Below are positions 5,062 to 5,062 of a stretch of 5,062 nucleotides of DNA, piece by piece (the stretch's first letter is position 1; the number at the start of each line of letters is the position of its first letter). Below the pieces are notes generated by a model. That model was not told the DNA's origin. It was given only the letters and a program-made list of their open reading frames with translations, and did not search any database. Both the position numbers and the translations under genes were made by a program. Location of the stretch: NCBI GenBank assembly GCA_025936955.1, contig JAICSL010000156.1, forward strand, positions 1-5,062, given 5' to 3'. The stretch comes from Nitrososphaeraceae archaeon. GTDB taxonomy: Archaea > Thermoproteota > Nitrososphaeria > Nitrososphaerales > Nitrososphaeraceae.

Positions 5062-5062
5062 G

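Noticed and set aside
1..5062. CRISPR array, defence island or biosynthetic cluster
   Set aside because: There are no regularly spaced repeats and no Cas, nuclease, toxin or multi-enzyme genes; the four supported genes are separate single units.

Overview
The window looks like an AT-rich, gene-sparse stretch of an archaeal chromosome, most likely an ammonia-oxidising thaumarchaeon (class Nitrososphaeria; a Nitrosocosmicus- or Nitrososphaera-like genome is my best guess). The reasons are the lack of Shine-Dalgarno sequences before the genes, TATA-like boxes at roughly leaderless spacing, a tiny single C2H2 zinc-finger protein, and small secreted proteins including a glycine-rich one. The lineage is an inference from style, because no ribosomal or ammonia-oxidation marker is present.

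Layout. Bases 1-757 hold no gene I can defend, only stop-riddled frames and short repeats. On the minus strand, 758-988 encodes a small secreted or membrane-anchored protein with two cysteines. After a spacer that includes a doubtful 35-residue ORF (1149-1256), 1428-1778 on the plus strand encodes a secreted glycine-rich, cysteine-containing protein, with a perfect 9-bp hairpin in its last codons. Bases 1779-2896 are mostly non-coding, with an orphan promoter-like site, a possible RNA fold and a possible gene remnant. A 50-residue C2H2 zinc-finger protein lies at 2897-3049. Bases 3050-3689 carry a protein-like but stop-interrupted minus-strand frame (about 3429-3641), probably a decayed gene, which backs onto the promoter of the largest gene. 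That gene, 3690-4988, is a complete 12-helix major facilitator (DHA1, TetA-like) exporter. A possible convergent gene end enters from the right edge.

The four supported genes cover about 40 percent of the window. They do not form an operon: each is separately spaced and seems to have its own promoter, and nothing shows that they work together. Two encode exported surface proteins, one an inner-membrane exporter and one a probable nucleic-acid or protein-binding zinc finger. I see no transposase, CRISPR array, tRNA, rRNA or convincing multi-gene system. The most distinctive items are the glycine-rich secreted protein with its 3' hairpin, the mini zinc finger, and the apparent gene decay on either side of it.
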